Assembly (NCBI RefSeq): GCF_033439725.1
Contig: NW_026944390.1
Span: 2,294,001-2,358,000, forward strand
Source: Neurospora tetraspora
Taxonomy: Eukaryota; Ascomycota; Sordariomycetes; Sordariales; Sordariaceae
Reading direction: 5' to 3'
DNA length: 64,000 nucleotides
The notes under the pieces are model-generated. The model was not told where the DNA came from, ran no database searches, and was given only the letters and a program-made list of their open reading frames with translations. The translations under genes were made by a program, and so were the position numbers. Below, piece after piece: positions 52,408 to 64,000 of the stretch. Each line of letters begins with the position of its first letter. Within the stretch, counting starts at the first letter, position 1.

Positions 52408-54025
52408 TCACCAGTCGGCTTGGGAATCCTGAATCTCCCGATCACGACCAAAGACCTTACTGGCGAGCTGCGATTCGTCCGCCGTGGTGTTGAAGGCATC
52501 GTCTGCATCTTCATCACCTGCATCTTTGGCTTCGTGATATCCCTCTTCCTCCACTTCTTGCTCCTCATCCTCTTGATCGCTTTCAGGCTCTGGAACAAGA
52601 AGGATGTCCTCGCTTCCCTGCCACTGCGAGGGCGGAGGCGGCACGGCTTCGTCGTCCTCTTCCTGCCAACCGTAATCCTCGTCGTCGCTATCGGCTATCT
52701 CCAAGGTGGTGTCACCCAACTTTCGCTTCGTGCTCGGTGTAGACAGGTGGTTTGGTAGCGGTTCGCTGAAGTCGTACTCGACTGTAACCAAGCCGCTCTG
52801 ATAATATGACACGTTAATAACTGAGCAAACCTGTAACTGGGAGGGGTCTAGGTTTACCTCTTCGATATCAAAGGCGCAAATAGTGTCAACAGGTGCTTCG
52901 CTCGCCTTCCCGTTGAGTTTTTGCACCCCGACGAGACGCAAGCCCTGCAGCTTTGCGTCACTGAATGCCAAGTTGCGGTACAGCACAAGTCTAGTAGAGA
53001 TCCCTTGCTCCCATACACTGGCGTTTATAGCCGGTACAAGAGTTGCTCCCCGTTCTGCCTGCATCATCTTTGTTGCGCATTGTGTGAGAACAACGATAGC
53101 TATGTCTCTGGTGGCGGCAAGTTTCTGAAGTGCGCCGATGATGTACTGCAGTACTTGCAACCTTCGAGCAGAGAGAGATGGAACTTTGAGACTGTCAGAC
53201 TATTCCACATGCTATACTTTGCTGGTGAAAAGAACGCACCTTTGTTCCCCTTGCTATCCACCACCTTCTTTTGGTCTGGTGTCCTTGGGAAGGCATGGTT
53301 TACCAGCACTGATAACGAATCGACCACTATAAGCGATGTGTTTTGCGGTATGCAGCTCGGCGTTGGTCGACATAGAAGAGCAATCAAGTGAGGTAGGCTG
53401 GGGCATGTGTAGTGCGTGAGGGCATCGAGGCGCTCATCGACCGTCGCATCTTCCTCTTCCTCTTCCTTGTCCTTCTTTACTTTGGAGCCGAGGACAGAGC
53501 GTAGGCGCTCAATTGGGACTCGGTGAAATCCATCTGTATCGGGAAGCCAAGGCGAATGGTTAGTAAGCCCGAAGGTAAGCTGTACAAGAACTGCATAAAC
53601 GGACCTACCTACCCAAACGACACCTTTGCCCTCACTCAGGCAGTTGGCTGCGAGTTGTATGCTGCATGGTATCAGTTAGAACGGGAAGCCGGTTGCTTTC
53701 CTTCGATGCGAACGTCAACTCACCCAAAGGCAGTCTTTCCGACGCCGGGAGGCCCCCAAATCTCAGTAGCTTGACCCTTCTGTACTCCTCCAGTGACTAT
53801 ATCGATGTCCAGACTAGGTTTCAGAGCGGCATCGAGGGCATCTAGGCTGGTAGGAATGAAAGGCGAGTTGTCTCCGTCGTTCAGGTCATCCAAGGCATCG
53901 GCAGCGGAAACGGTAGGCATGCGATCTTCGCGGGATACGTCAGCGATTGGGGATTCACGTCTACGGATATCAGGGCATCTCACGTGTTGAAGGGAGATCA
54001 TCGAAGCTGGCGACATCATGGCCAT
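52408..54025 (-). CDS. Rad51-paralogue recombination protein (Rad55/Rhp55-like)
   Basis: Five exons on the minus strand (54025-53724, 53661-53609, 53533-53240, 53183-52858, 52797-52408) encode 454 residues. The RecA-type core has Walker A (GPPGVGKTAFG, residues 91-101), then GIQLAANCLSEGKGVVWVDGF across two introns, Walker B (TSLIVVDSLSVLV) and AATRDIAIVVLTQCATKM with the expected polar end of an L1-like strand. Such paralogues help load or stabilise Rad51 on single-stranded DNA during homologous recombination. The last intron (52798-52857) is exactly 60 bases without a stop, so retention would give 474 residues. The C-terminus is very acidic (SDQEDEEQEVEEEG). Which paralogue it is (Rad55, Rad57 or another) is uncertain. 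Confidence 0.85.
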
Positions 54026-57000
54026 GTCTTTCGTGGTAGTCCATCTTGTTCGAAGAGCTCTGGACCGGGCGGCGGCGGGACAGTCCAGTCCGGGGGTAGT
54101 GGCGGCACCGTCTACCCCGGAAATCGGGAGCGGAGAATAGGGGACCCCCGTTGTTCCCCGGGGGTTGCGGTCACTGTCAGGGCTCGGCGTCGGCTGTTAC
54201 TGTAGCGCGTACGCCGGAAGGCGGCTAAAGGGCACTTGGTGTAGATCCGGGGGAGGGACTCGATGATCGTCCCGTCGGTGTTCCGGCTGGGAGCGCGGGG
54301 AGGGTCGCGGTTTCGCAAGGTACGTAGCTGGGCCACCTCGGTCTTGCTGGCTTGGTCGACGTCAGTTGTGAGGGAATTGTCGCGACGTTGGAGATGCCAA
54401 GTCCAAGATTGTTTGGAGAGCCGGTGCACATCCCGCGGGGAGAGGCTGAAAGGAACGGTACGTACCGTTACGGTAATGGTGATTCAGCGTGCTGGATTGG
54501 GATGACGGATGGGAAAGTGCAAAGACGCATCCACAGCCAGCGACGTGCATGTGCAGGCAGGTTCGGCTCCTTTGACAGCATGGCAGACTGCGAGATGGGA
54601 ATTGATTATCTAATCGATACATACAGTACTGTTACGAATACCCCGTTCCATACAACCAGCCGTGATGGAAATTTCCAAGTTTTCTTTTCGGTCCGTTGGT
54701 CGTCGAACCAGCCAGAACAAATCACGGCCATCTTCAGCTGATAATCCCACGACCAGTCGCAAGTATGACGTCCTTTCACCTCGACGAATCGGTAGATCTA
54801 ACGAAGTCCATCGCCCATTACGATAGTCCACGATAATTGTAGAGACGGTCCAGATGGCTCGACATCGGCACTTCCTTGGTGGGAAGTTATTCACAGGCTG
54901 GATGATTTCATCCGCATGTGAGCACCGAGACCAGAACTTTCGAAGAGCCAAGTCCCAAGACATGCGAGTCACGTCTTGGTCTATGGAAGATCTCGATTTG
55001 ATGCAAATTCCCATGTTGAACACCACGGAACAATGAATTGACGCCATAATCCTGATTTCCCGTGGCCCTGAAATCTTGAACTCGGCATCCCACCCACATG
55101 TCCGACCATTTTCCGGAGTCTTCCCGTCTGGCTGCACTGCTTGTGCTTCGTTATGCCAATCCGGTCATCATTTTACGTGCTTTTTCTTGTCTCGTTTGAT
55201 GATCACCAATTATTTGGCCATCAGGCTTCGAAAACCGGCCATGCTAACCCAGCCTCGCCTAAGCCCCCTTACCTTGGAGAAGAAGAAAGAACGAAGGAGA
55301 GAACATTCTAGCGAGCCCCTTTTGCCCTCCTTTGTGGTAAGCCCAAAGGATGAGCTTTTCGCTTCTCACGGAGCGAAGCAAGGGCAAGTTGCTCCCGTGT
55401 ACTGTCTTGAAAATGACGACGACGACGATGACAGAAGATGTTCCCCGTTCCCCGGATTGACTCGGCCCACCTCCTAACCCTCCGAGGTGTGCGGAAATAA
55501 GTCCGAACACACTCATCCCTTGCTCATGTTGTGGGGTTGAGATCAGCATTATCCCTAATGGGGAAATTAAGGAGAAGTAAACTATGCTCGTAGAGGCATA
55601 GCCGGCGTATTTCTCTCCCCGTGGGGTCCGGGGAAGCCGTTCGCCCGTTCTTTTTCGTTCGATCTTCCCCAGAGACACGAGGCTCATCGGTACGGAGGAA
55701 CGGTAACGGACGGTAAACACTTAAACCCTATCCTGTCTGTTACGGAGTGGTTTTTTTTTTTTTTCCCTAGCCTCACCCTTCCAACTTTCTTGGCTGTCCG
55801 TCAGTTTTTAGCGTCTTGTAACTGCGTGACACATGCAATTGTCTGGTACAGAACTGCGTATTATGGAGTACGACTTAGTACCGCCCGGGTGGTCAGGCCG
55901 AATCCCGAGGAACCTCGAGGGGAAAAGGGGAGGGAGGATTGTGCGAAGGGCTGAGAAGATGAGGCTCCTTGTCTAGACCCTACAGTATCTTGCAGTCTGA
56001 TCCCCTGGCCACTGACAGGGAAATTTTTGAAGAAAGATGAAAGATCTCCACATGGAATTTTGGTGTTGAAGAAGAAAGGGGCATGTGACATGGCGAAGAA
56101 TAGTTGTCCCCTAGGTTTATGAGTCGTTGAAGTGTCTTTTGGCCAGCCGTTAGTTTGGACCAAAACCTAGGCCAAGCCTTACCCAAACGAAGCTCTAGTA
56201 TCGATGATTGAACGCCATCGAGCACTGTTCTGTTCTTTTGAGTGACGTTTCTTTGAGTGCCGTTGTTGGTCTTCTCCATCGTTGAATGTTTGAAGTCGAG
56301 CGATATGTTCGTTTATTGGTTTTTGGTGCTTCCGGTATTATAAGCCGCCGCGATGCGGAATCTTCGTCAGCGCTAAATGATATCACAAGTATCATGAGCA
56401 CGAACATCATCATTCGTTACGCGGAAGGTGTCCGAGTGTCATATGAAGTCCATCACATGGCGGATGAGTTCCTCCAGACGAGTCTTCTCTCTCACTTGCC
56501 TGATGACACGTCTAGCCAAGATGAGTAGCGAACGAACCAACCATCATAAGGAAACCCTGTAGACGAATGGCGAGTTCAAGGCCCCAATGTTGTTTCTGTA
56601 ACATGTCACAAAATGAAATGCTTGATGGCTTGTTGCCAGCTGGTTGGTTCGACTGCACTCACTGATGAGCTCACGATCCTTCCCGTCTGTATCTTCGGAG
56701 CGTTCTCCCTTTGGATGTCCCTGACAGGTCCTTGACAGTGATGTTTATCGGAAAGGGCACCCGGGGCCCTGATCTGCGACCCCTGTCTAAACCCAAATAG
56801 GGTACCGCGAAGCAGCTGCAGTTGTGACTTGTGTGGTTCGAGCGTGGGGGCCCTTTGTCTTGCGTTTGGTTCAGTTCCCATCCGCTATGAGGACGACGTT
56901 CAAAGGCGTTCTTGTAGATGCGAATCTAACGAACACGGCATTGCTCCAACGGGATGAAGCCTCCGGTTTGTTCAGAGGAGTTGAAAGCGCGAAGGTAGTG

Positions 57001-60000
57001 AATGTGACGGGGTGATGTTTCCTTGGCGCAAAGAAATGTGGAAATTTGCCCAGGAATGAGAAGCCGGGGGTTGACATCACCGACATCACCGGCGGCGATT
57101 ACCGTTCGGAGAAAAGGGACGGAATTCTACCTCTCTTCCTTTTCTGGCCTAGGGGGCACATCCCCCAAAATTCCGCACACCGACCCCCAATCCAGCATCA
57201 TCACAAGTTCTCAATTGGAATGTGAGAGGCTTTCATGTGATCGGAGGGGCATCATTTATTTTTCCCCAACTCCCCGCTCGCTCGTTAATGTTTTTGAAAT
57301 CTGCCCATCATCGTCAGCTACCACGCAGCACTAAAGGGTATGATAAGGGTCAACTCTTGCTCCTCAGTTATTTCCCCGGATCATCGTCGCAATCTCCTGC
57401 GTCTCCGTTCGCTGGGTCCAAGATGATCACCTCACCTTGGCTTCGCCTGAGTGCAGTGACTCCTCACGATGGTTGGCCAAGCTTTGCTCGGTGCGACTCG
57501 GCGCTTTCTGTCTTTTTGATATCAACAAATTGGGGGACGACAAGGGGAGCAGCAGGAATGCACGACTGAAGCTAAAAGCTTGTCGTGGAGATGTGTCCGG
57601 GACGGTGGACACGATAACTGGAGATGGATTTTGGATAGCCAATGCTCCAGACACGTGTACCGACCTTGTAAGATTCATCTGCGTGGCTGTACCACACATC
57701 AATACGAGCAGGTATCTTACCCTTTGGTACCGCAACGTATCCTGTGAGAAGCGCGGGCCACCGTATTGCGCCATACACGTACACACGGCCAAAACCCGGA
57801 ATGCCAAGGTGTCATTGGGGGCATTACGACCGCTTGTAACAGGTGGCCTCAGCGCTCTCTTTCAGGGCTGTTTGATGGCGAACGGTCTGGGAAACAGCAA
57901 CTGCGGATCCGTCGGGTAAATGCGTATCGCACGACCGACCGTGTCGTCGCTTCCTTCTGAAGCCCTATGACAACAGCTGCCATCCCGGCAAAAGCGAACC
58001 ATCGAGAACCACAATTCTCTTTGCCAAAATGTGGCAATCGCGGAGGATAAGGTACCTACTCATGACATGAAAATCCAAAATGAAGAAAAAGTTTTTCTTT
58101 GTCGAAAAGCTTCCGGCCTGCCTTCTACCCGAGTTGCTCCTTCCTTGCACTTTTCTCTCCCTGCGTCGTCCGTTTTTTTTCTTTTCTTGTTTCTTTCGCC
58201 GCTGCCGGGGGGCTTCGGGGAAACTCCAGGTATTTATTCGGCCTTTCTGTGGAGGCTCTTGGCAAACCTTTCACGATACCGCCCCATACCTTCAACCCCA
58301 GACTCGGTCTGGAGTCGGTCAAACAGACCAATGACTCGCGCTAGCGGTATCTATCTTTCTTTCACGTTTTCAGCTGTGGACGGAAAATGCCTCTCCGCAA
58401 ATTCACCGTGACCATTCCGGGGAAAGCAGTCGTTCCTGTCGCTCACCTTTGACCGGGACGGTTACCCTTGCCGTGTCAGACCGATACGGTACCGACGGAA
58501 AGAAAAACTCATCGCAAACAGCCTACGTACCGGGAAGACGGCTGTCCGACACGGTGAAGAGAATGCGACAGGTTCTGGCTATCAAAAGTTCGGTGAGATG
58601 AGCTTTGGCTCTCCCCATGATTCAGAAGCCGAGCATCCCGCTTCCCCAGAACCTGGAGTACGGGGATCCGGAGAACCCGTACTTGCGACTCGAACGGACT
58701 CACCGGAGCCTCATCGTCAGGCCCGCCACAACACAACAAGTCAAGCCTCATGCTCTGGGCCTTGCATCACATGAAAACTCGATTCATTCTTAATGCTGTC
58801 CACGCCCGGGATGATTATCACGACTACCACGACCCAAATGACTTTTAGAGTTTTGACTCTGCATGTGTTGACTTGGGCCTACGGAAAAGCTTCCTATTCA
58901 GGCTAGCGTTATCTCGATGACGGAGTAAAGCTTTCTGTGTGCCTGAACCCCGTGGGGACTTGTGGATACAACACTTTAAAACCTTGACAATCCAGCTGTT
59001 GCTCGTGTCATTGCGTCAACAGTACAGAAGACTGAGACACAACTGAACCTATGAACCCGTGAACGGATTTTCCAAGAGACAGACAGGAACTGGTTCCGAT
59101 CCGGGTCGTTGATGGTGTCGACTGTCGGATATTGTGGTGGGTGGTAGTCAGTGATGGATGGCGTGCAAATGAGATGATAACGCTTCAACATGTCGAGAGT
59201 GCCGGGTGTGACCGAAACCCCCACGTCGTCGCTTTGTTACAGTGACAAGGCGTGGAATGGCGCTATCATCCGAAGGGTGGAAGAAGACAATCCCAAGATT
59301 CGGTACCGTAGCACTTGATCGTAGGCGAGGACCCCGTGCTGTCCGTTCCCCCGACCTCCATCCGACGACCACCTGAGGCAAACCCCGGCCGACCCTGTGA
59401 AGCACCTCGCCGTCGACAAGACAATAGCGTTTTGGAACAACAACCTGTCTCGACTTGGCCTCTCAACCCCGGCCTGATGCCCGCCAGATTCTCACCGAGG
59501 TAGACGAGGCCAATCTCGCTCCTTCACCTCTTTTTAGACAGTCCGGAAGGTGAAGTGGCGCGCTTTATCATTAGACTTGTAGGAATTTGGGAAACTTACC
59601 CCAAGTTTTGGCCGAGATCGATAAGGCTCTGGACCCGCGCCCGTCTGGGCATTCCCCTCCAGCCGGAGCTATAGCACATCACAGGGAATAGCCGTTTGGG
59701 CGATAGAGAGACAAAGGGAATTCTTCACTGCAACAACGTTCACCTCCCATGGCATATCCCCGAGCCAAAAAGTGTAGAAACAAGCAAAACAGGGCAGACG
59801 CTCACCGTCCGGCAGACCGTCTGACTCTGGAGGATGTCAGGATGTCTCGGAGCAAACCACAAGGAGACAGAGTCCAAGTGTACCTTGATGAGCAACCCCA
59901 GGCTGCGGCTAATGAAAGCGGCTGGCCTCCCCACAATCTGGGGCCCTCCACGCTTTACGCTTTGGGACTTGGGGCATGGAAGTCTTATCTCTATTGGCGC

Positions 60001-60042
60001 CACCGCTCGGGGCGCGCCTGTCTCTGGGGCCACGTCCCACGT
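54026..60042. other. gene-poor 6 kb region
   Basis: No gene is supported. Many overlapping ORFs (for example 54610-55137 minus, 55259-55720 minus, 57437-57919 plus) lack domains and continuous homology signals. The region has many short GGTACC/CGGTAC motifs and poly-T at about 55751-55764. It may be long promoter and 3' sequence, or hold non-coding RNA that I cannot identify. Confidence 0.4.
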
Positions 60043-60047
60043 CTTTC
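60043..60047. repeat. target-site duplication, left (CTTTC)
   Basis: CTTTC occurs here and at 63377-63381, directly outside the two LTRs. Confidence 0.85.
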
Positions 60048-60229
60048 TGTTAGATTTACTGGTGTGATCTGGTTGATTGATTCTGTGTGTGTGACTGACT
60101 CGAGCGCTCTCCTCCAGAAGGTCTGGGGGTTCTGGGGTTAACCTGTATTTGCCAAGACCTATAAATCAGGTGGCTGGGACTCTGGTATATAACCTATATC
60201 TGGGTAGAATGCTACCCTGGAATCTAATA
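60048..60229 (-). repeat. LTR (3' LTR of the minus-strand element)
   Basis: Begins TGTTAGATTTACTGG and ends CTAATA (from CTGACA). It aligns along its length with 63195-63376, including GACTGACTCGAGCGCTCTCC. This copy is less mutated at its left side than the other copy. Confidence 0.92.
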
Positions 60230-60245
60230 CACCCCCTCACTTGCA
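60230..60245 (-). other. putative polypurine tract
   Basis: On the minus strand this reads as a purine-rich tract (AAGTGAGGGGGTG) directly ahead of the LTR, the expected position for plus-strand priming. Confidence 0.5.
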
Positions 60246-63194
60246 GACTTTTAGTTACCTCTTTGAGGTTAAAAGTAAAGCTATTTATATATTGCTCTCG
60301 TCTTTTTATGTGTTTAATCTTAGTATTTTATCCAAATTATCGAAATTAACCTCCTTCGGTACCAGATTATCCTCTCCTCTGCTATCCTTCCATAGCGGTA
60401 CTTTGGCTATACCTAGCAATTCCTTAGATCTTTTATACTCCAGAATCCCTAGTGCTTTCGTCAATCTATTTGCTAGTATTGATTTCGTTTCTAAATATTC
60501 GATATTAAGAGTCTTCTTCTTAAGGATCTCCTCCCTTAATTAATATCTATAGATATTTATATGCCTCATCTTTGTGTTGAAGGTAAGCGTTTCCTTTATA
60601 AGTACTTTAATAGTTTATTAATTATTATATCGTAGAGTAAGGATAAGGTCTTCTAATAGCTTTACTCTTAGAATTAAAATTAACCAGTTCATAAAGAGCA
60701 TCTCTTTTATTACTTTTTTAATAGTATATAGGTTTGCCTCTATTATTAATATAGTAACCGTAATCTATTTAATTACTCCCTAATAAATTAGACCGCTATG
60801 GAATTTAATAATAAACTTTTATAAACTCTTATAATTATTTTTATTATTAGTAAACGAAATATTAAAAATAATTTCAAATTTACTATTGCTATTAAAATAG
60901 AGTACTTATATTTTCGTTATTCGAAAATATTATATAACCTTCTCGCTAACGGCTATATAAGTAACATTAGGATTGTAATTATATCGAACCAGTTTATTCG
61001 ACGGGAAGGTGATATTTGGTCGTATATTAATGATTACGTATAGTAATAATCCTATATTAGTTTAGTAAGTTCGAATTTTTGTATGGCTGGCAATCCCCTC
61101 GTAAGGAACCAGTTTTTCGTGCCTTATAGGTACCAAAATTAATTAATAATTAGATTTAAATAATTTTGAAATATTATTGATATATACCTTTTAAAATAAT
61201 TAAATCTATCCTTAATTTCGGTCTCGTATAATTTCGATACTTAAAAACTATTAGAATTTATCTCCTCTAATTAGGTCATACTTTAATTATAGTTTTGTTG
61301 TATATTTTTTGACTTCTTCTACTTTATTTTTATTAAATATATTGACGATATTATTAATATAATAGAATATAAGGATATTATTTTTCTTTATAATATAGGG
61401 GTCTTTAGGAATCGTTTCGAATCCTATCGATTTGAATGTTCCGCTAAGTTCTCGTTATTATAGTAAGGGTATTCGTCGGAGATTATATAGTACTTTAATT
61501 AATTTAAATACTTTACTAGGGATTTAATACCCGGGTAATATACGTATATAAATCTCCTTATTAAGGAACGTATTAACGAAAATATTAATTACGTCGTATT
61601 ACTAACCTATAAAAAACTATCCGGATTAATATAACGAAAGTAAAGGAAACGAATGATTTTATTAAATATGTAAAGAGAGTTACTAGAATCGAATATTGCT
61701 AAATTCTTAAGAGGGTAAATCTCGTCCTTAATTTAATATACCCCGCTAATTTAAAAGGTCGCTCTATAATAAAATCTCGAATCGCAATAAATAATTACGC
61801 GTTCTCCTCCTTCTGAAGAGCCTTTTCCTTATTACTATTCTTAGCCGCGATTTTCGTAACCTCTTTAGTAAATTCGAAATCCTTTATAAAATTGGTTTTA
61901 ATAATATATTAAATAGAAGGGAATAATTTCGTAATATATTTCAACTTTACACTTAAATTAACGTACTAATAATCCTCTCAAGAATACGGTCTTTTTTCGT
62001 ATATTTTATATATAGAGATATTAAACTTTTTATATAGTTAAATTTCAGTCCTATCCAATTAGAGCTTTCTTTTTCCTTTAGAACCCTTATGTTTCTCATT
62101 ATTCTTACCTTCTTAATAAATATCCTTATTATGAACAATCTTATCTTAGCCTTCGCTACTATATTTTTAATTATTATATTTAATACTAATTTTACTAATA
62201 CTAAAGGTATTATAATATCTTCCCTTTCTAGTAATAACTTTACGTTTAGTAGTATCGATACTATATCTTCTAACATCCTTATAGACGTTTACATATTTAA
62301 ATATACCGTTAGTTATTTCTTTATTAAATTCTAAACGCCTTTATATTATTTAGGACGTATAATTCTAATCGCATTAACGAAGTTAATATATTAGGAGTTG
62401 GTAATTTTAATCTCCCTTATTCTTATAGTTTATTTATTATTTATAGCGGTAAATTAAGTTTAAAATTAATTAATTTAATTCTTAGGTTCCTTCATTAAGA
62501 TAGCGATAGCTTTATAATATTATTTTTTAATTTTAATTTATTTATCGACGGCTTTATAATTAATTATACTTTTAAAATTCTAGTATTATTCATTAATCTA
62601 CTACTCCTCCTTTATAACGCCATTTTATAGTCCGTAACTAATTAACAATTTTATTTAAATATATACGGCCTTATCGCTAGCTACGAATTCTTTCTAATCC
62701 TTTTTATTATTAGAGTAGAGTGTAAATTCTAATTTAAAAAGTTACTTATTAATTAAGTCCTCTCCGTTAATAAAGGTATCGAATAGGATTTCGTTTTTAA
62801 TACGATATTTAATAAGTACCTCCCAAAATTCAGTAATTTAATTAACGATAATACGGACAGTTATTCTATTATTAAGAAGGATAAACTCCGCTTTAACCTT
62901 GTTAATACAAGTTCTAACTATCTTCGTAATAAGATAATAGTTGGGATAAGGCTATTTTAGTATAGTAGGCTTTTCGATAGTATTTTAAAGCTAGTTTTTA
63001 AATATATCGAAGTTATACTTTAACTAGAGTATGGGCTTCCAGCGGATTTAATCATCGCTATCTTTTAAGTAGGTGACGTTCTCTTTAGTATTATTAATAG
63101 GCTTTAAGAGAGACATCGTATTATTCTCGTATTGTTTATTATTAACTCGTAGTGCCAATCGTTGTATTGATAAGGCGCGTATCAGATTATTAAT

Positions 63195-63376
63195 TATTAA
63201 ATTTATTAGTGTGATTTAGTTAATTAATTCTGTATATGTGACTGACTCGAGCGCTCTCCTCCAGAAGGTCAAGGGGTTCTGGGGTTAACCCATATTTGCC
63301 AAGACCTGTAAATTAGGTGGCTGGGACTCTGGCATCTAACCCATATCTGGGTAGAATGCTACCCTGGAATCTGACA
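63195..63376 (-). repeat. LTR (5' LTR of the minus-strand element)
   Basis: 182 bases matching 60048-60229. Its left edge carries more C-to-T/G-to-A changes (TATTAAATTTATTAG for TGTTAGATTTACTGG). It ends CTGACA, followed by CTTTC. Confidence 0.92.
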
Positions 63377-63381
63377 CTTTC
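63377..63381. repeat. target-site duplication, right (CTTTC)
   Basis: Matches 60043-60047. Confidence 0.85.
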
Positions 63382-64000
63382 CCTGTCTGCTCTCTTGTCT
63401 GTCTTCTGGGCGAGGGTCTCTGCCGGAGCATGATTTCACATTTCCGTCAGGTCGGTCGTTCTGTGGAGCGTCCTCCACCCCCAAAACATGGGGAACTGAA
63501 CGAGACGCTCCACAGAGATAAGTCTGGCACCATGATGGTTTTGTGCTAGGTGGTCTCCCTTCCGAGCTCTCACAAGCAGATCCATCATGATCGAACCAGC
63601 CCCCACATGCAAAAAGCCTCAATATCTTCCTCGTATGGGCAAAGCGCCAAACTTTAAACTCAGCTTTATGTGCCAGGCGGGTTTGACGTGATTAGACTGG
63701 GCCGGGGCCCTTGAGATCTGCCGTGTAGCCGTGCCTACGGCGGATGAGGGGGAGACGGCCAAAAACTGGCGAGAACAGTGGTCCTCATGACGCGATTGTG
63801 TCTGTATCGGACGGTCTTGCAAGACAAGGGAGCCCAGACAGGCAGACACACAAAAGCACAAGGTCGTCCACCTCGTCGACGGCTACCGCCCAACACGTGT
63901 ATGGTTCTCTCGAGAAGAAGAGGCTTTCTCGTCGTGACCGCAAAAGGAAGCCCTCAAGTGTCTGTCTCCCAAAAGTGGAACAGCTGTCTTGACCCGCATC
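63382..64000. other. right-edge flank, no gene seen
   Basis: GC content returns to normal immediately after the element. Contains a stem-loop with perfect 13-base arms (63460-63472 and 63504-63516, TCTGTGGAGCGTC). ORFs here are short and unsupported. Confidence 0.5.
63460..63516. repeat. inverted repeat, 13-base arms
   Basis: TCTGTGGAGCGTC and its exact complement flank a 31-base loop. Function unknown. Confidence 0.85.

Larger units (their letters stand above)
60048..63376 (-). mobile_element. Ty1/copia LTR retrotransposon, RIP-damaged and short
   Basis: Two 182-base LTRs bound a 2965-base AT-rich interior, with a CTTTC target duplication. The pol gene reads on the minus strand. The end of integrase is near 62710-62450 (EFVASDKAVYI and NGVIKEE). 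Reverse transcriptase is near 61600-61130 (FLNKEIYI, SIGFETIPKDPYIIKKNN). The end of RNase H is near 60550-60306 (NIEYLETKSILANRLTKAL). Many stops (TAA/TAG) and G-to-A or C-to-T changes, mostly at CpA or TpG, are the mark of repeat-induced point mutation. The YVDD catalytic box reads YINN. No gag is visible; the interior is shorter than in usual copia elements. The element is dead. Confidence 0.92.

Noticed and set aside
57437-57919. 160-codon plus-strand ORF
   Set aside because: No recognisable motif, no supporting splice sites, and competing ORFs on both strands.
59749-60141. ORF running into the left LTR
   Set aside because: It ends inside the retroelement and its upstream part has no domain; a gene cut by the insertion is possible but unsupported.

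Overview
The window looks like a chromosomal segment of a filamentous ascomycete, probably a Sordariomycete. The genes have short introns (about 55-190 bases) with GTRNGT donors and CTAAC/CTGAC branch sites. Single 5S rRNA genes are dispersed among protein genes. Several genes are typical of Pezizomycotina. One AT-rich retroelement carries what looks like RIP damage (C to T, mostly at CpA). No species is claimed.

Layout. 0-2 kb: a leucine-rich, LRR-like conserved protein with an upstream first exon. 2.8 kb: a 5S rRNA gene. 5.6 kb: a GPI-type cysteine-rich wall protein. 9.0-9.6 kb: a cluster of short palindromes and a tRNA-Val(AAC). 10.1-14.1 kb: divergent folate-synthesis (HPPK-DHPS) and nitronate monooxygenase genes. 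15.2-16.6 kb: a fungal MscL-like channel whose stop codon is followed in frame by a Gly-rich ORF. 16.8-22.2 kb: two more secreted or GPI-type proteins. 23.8 kb: a MITE. 25.4-26.8 kb: a GH76 mannanase-like enzyme with a UAG codon just before a GPI-like tail. 27.6-28.3 kb: a decayed Hce2-type gene. 28.8-40.6 kb: a tandem array of six same-strand 2EXR-family paralogues, with a second MITE inside it. 41-46.6 kb: an amidase, a ferroportin-like transporter and a 55-residue Cys/His-rich protein. 46.9 kb: a second 5S gene. 52.4-54.0 kb: a Rad51-paralogue recombination gene. 60.0-63.4 kb: a minus-strand Ty1/copia LTR element with a 5-base target duplication and RIP-like damage. The stretches at 47-52.4 kb and 54-60 kb hold no gene I can support.

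How the genes relate: most are independent fungal genes, not a pathway cluster. Four genes (5.6, 16.8, 20.9 and 25.4 kb) have products or potential tails aimed at the cell surface. The most unusual region is the 2EXR array: every member has an apparent 5'UTR intron shortly before its ATG, blocks of flanking DNA were duplicated with the genes, and the two motifs that name the family are eroding in some copies. Gene models were built by hand from the sequence. Splice sites were chosen for consensus, phase and continuity of the protein; no transcript data or database search was used.
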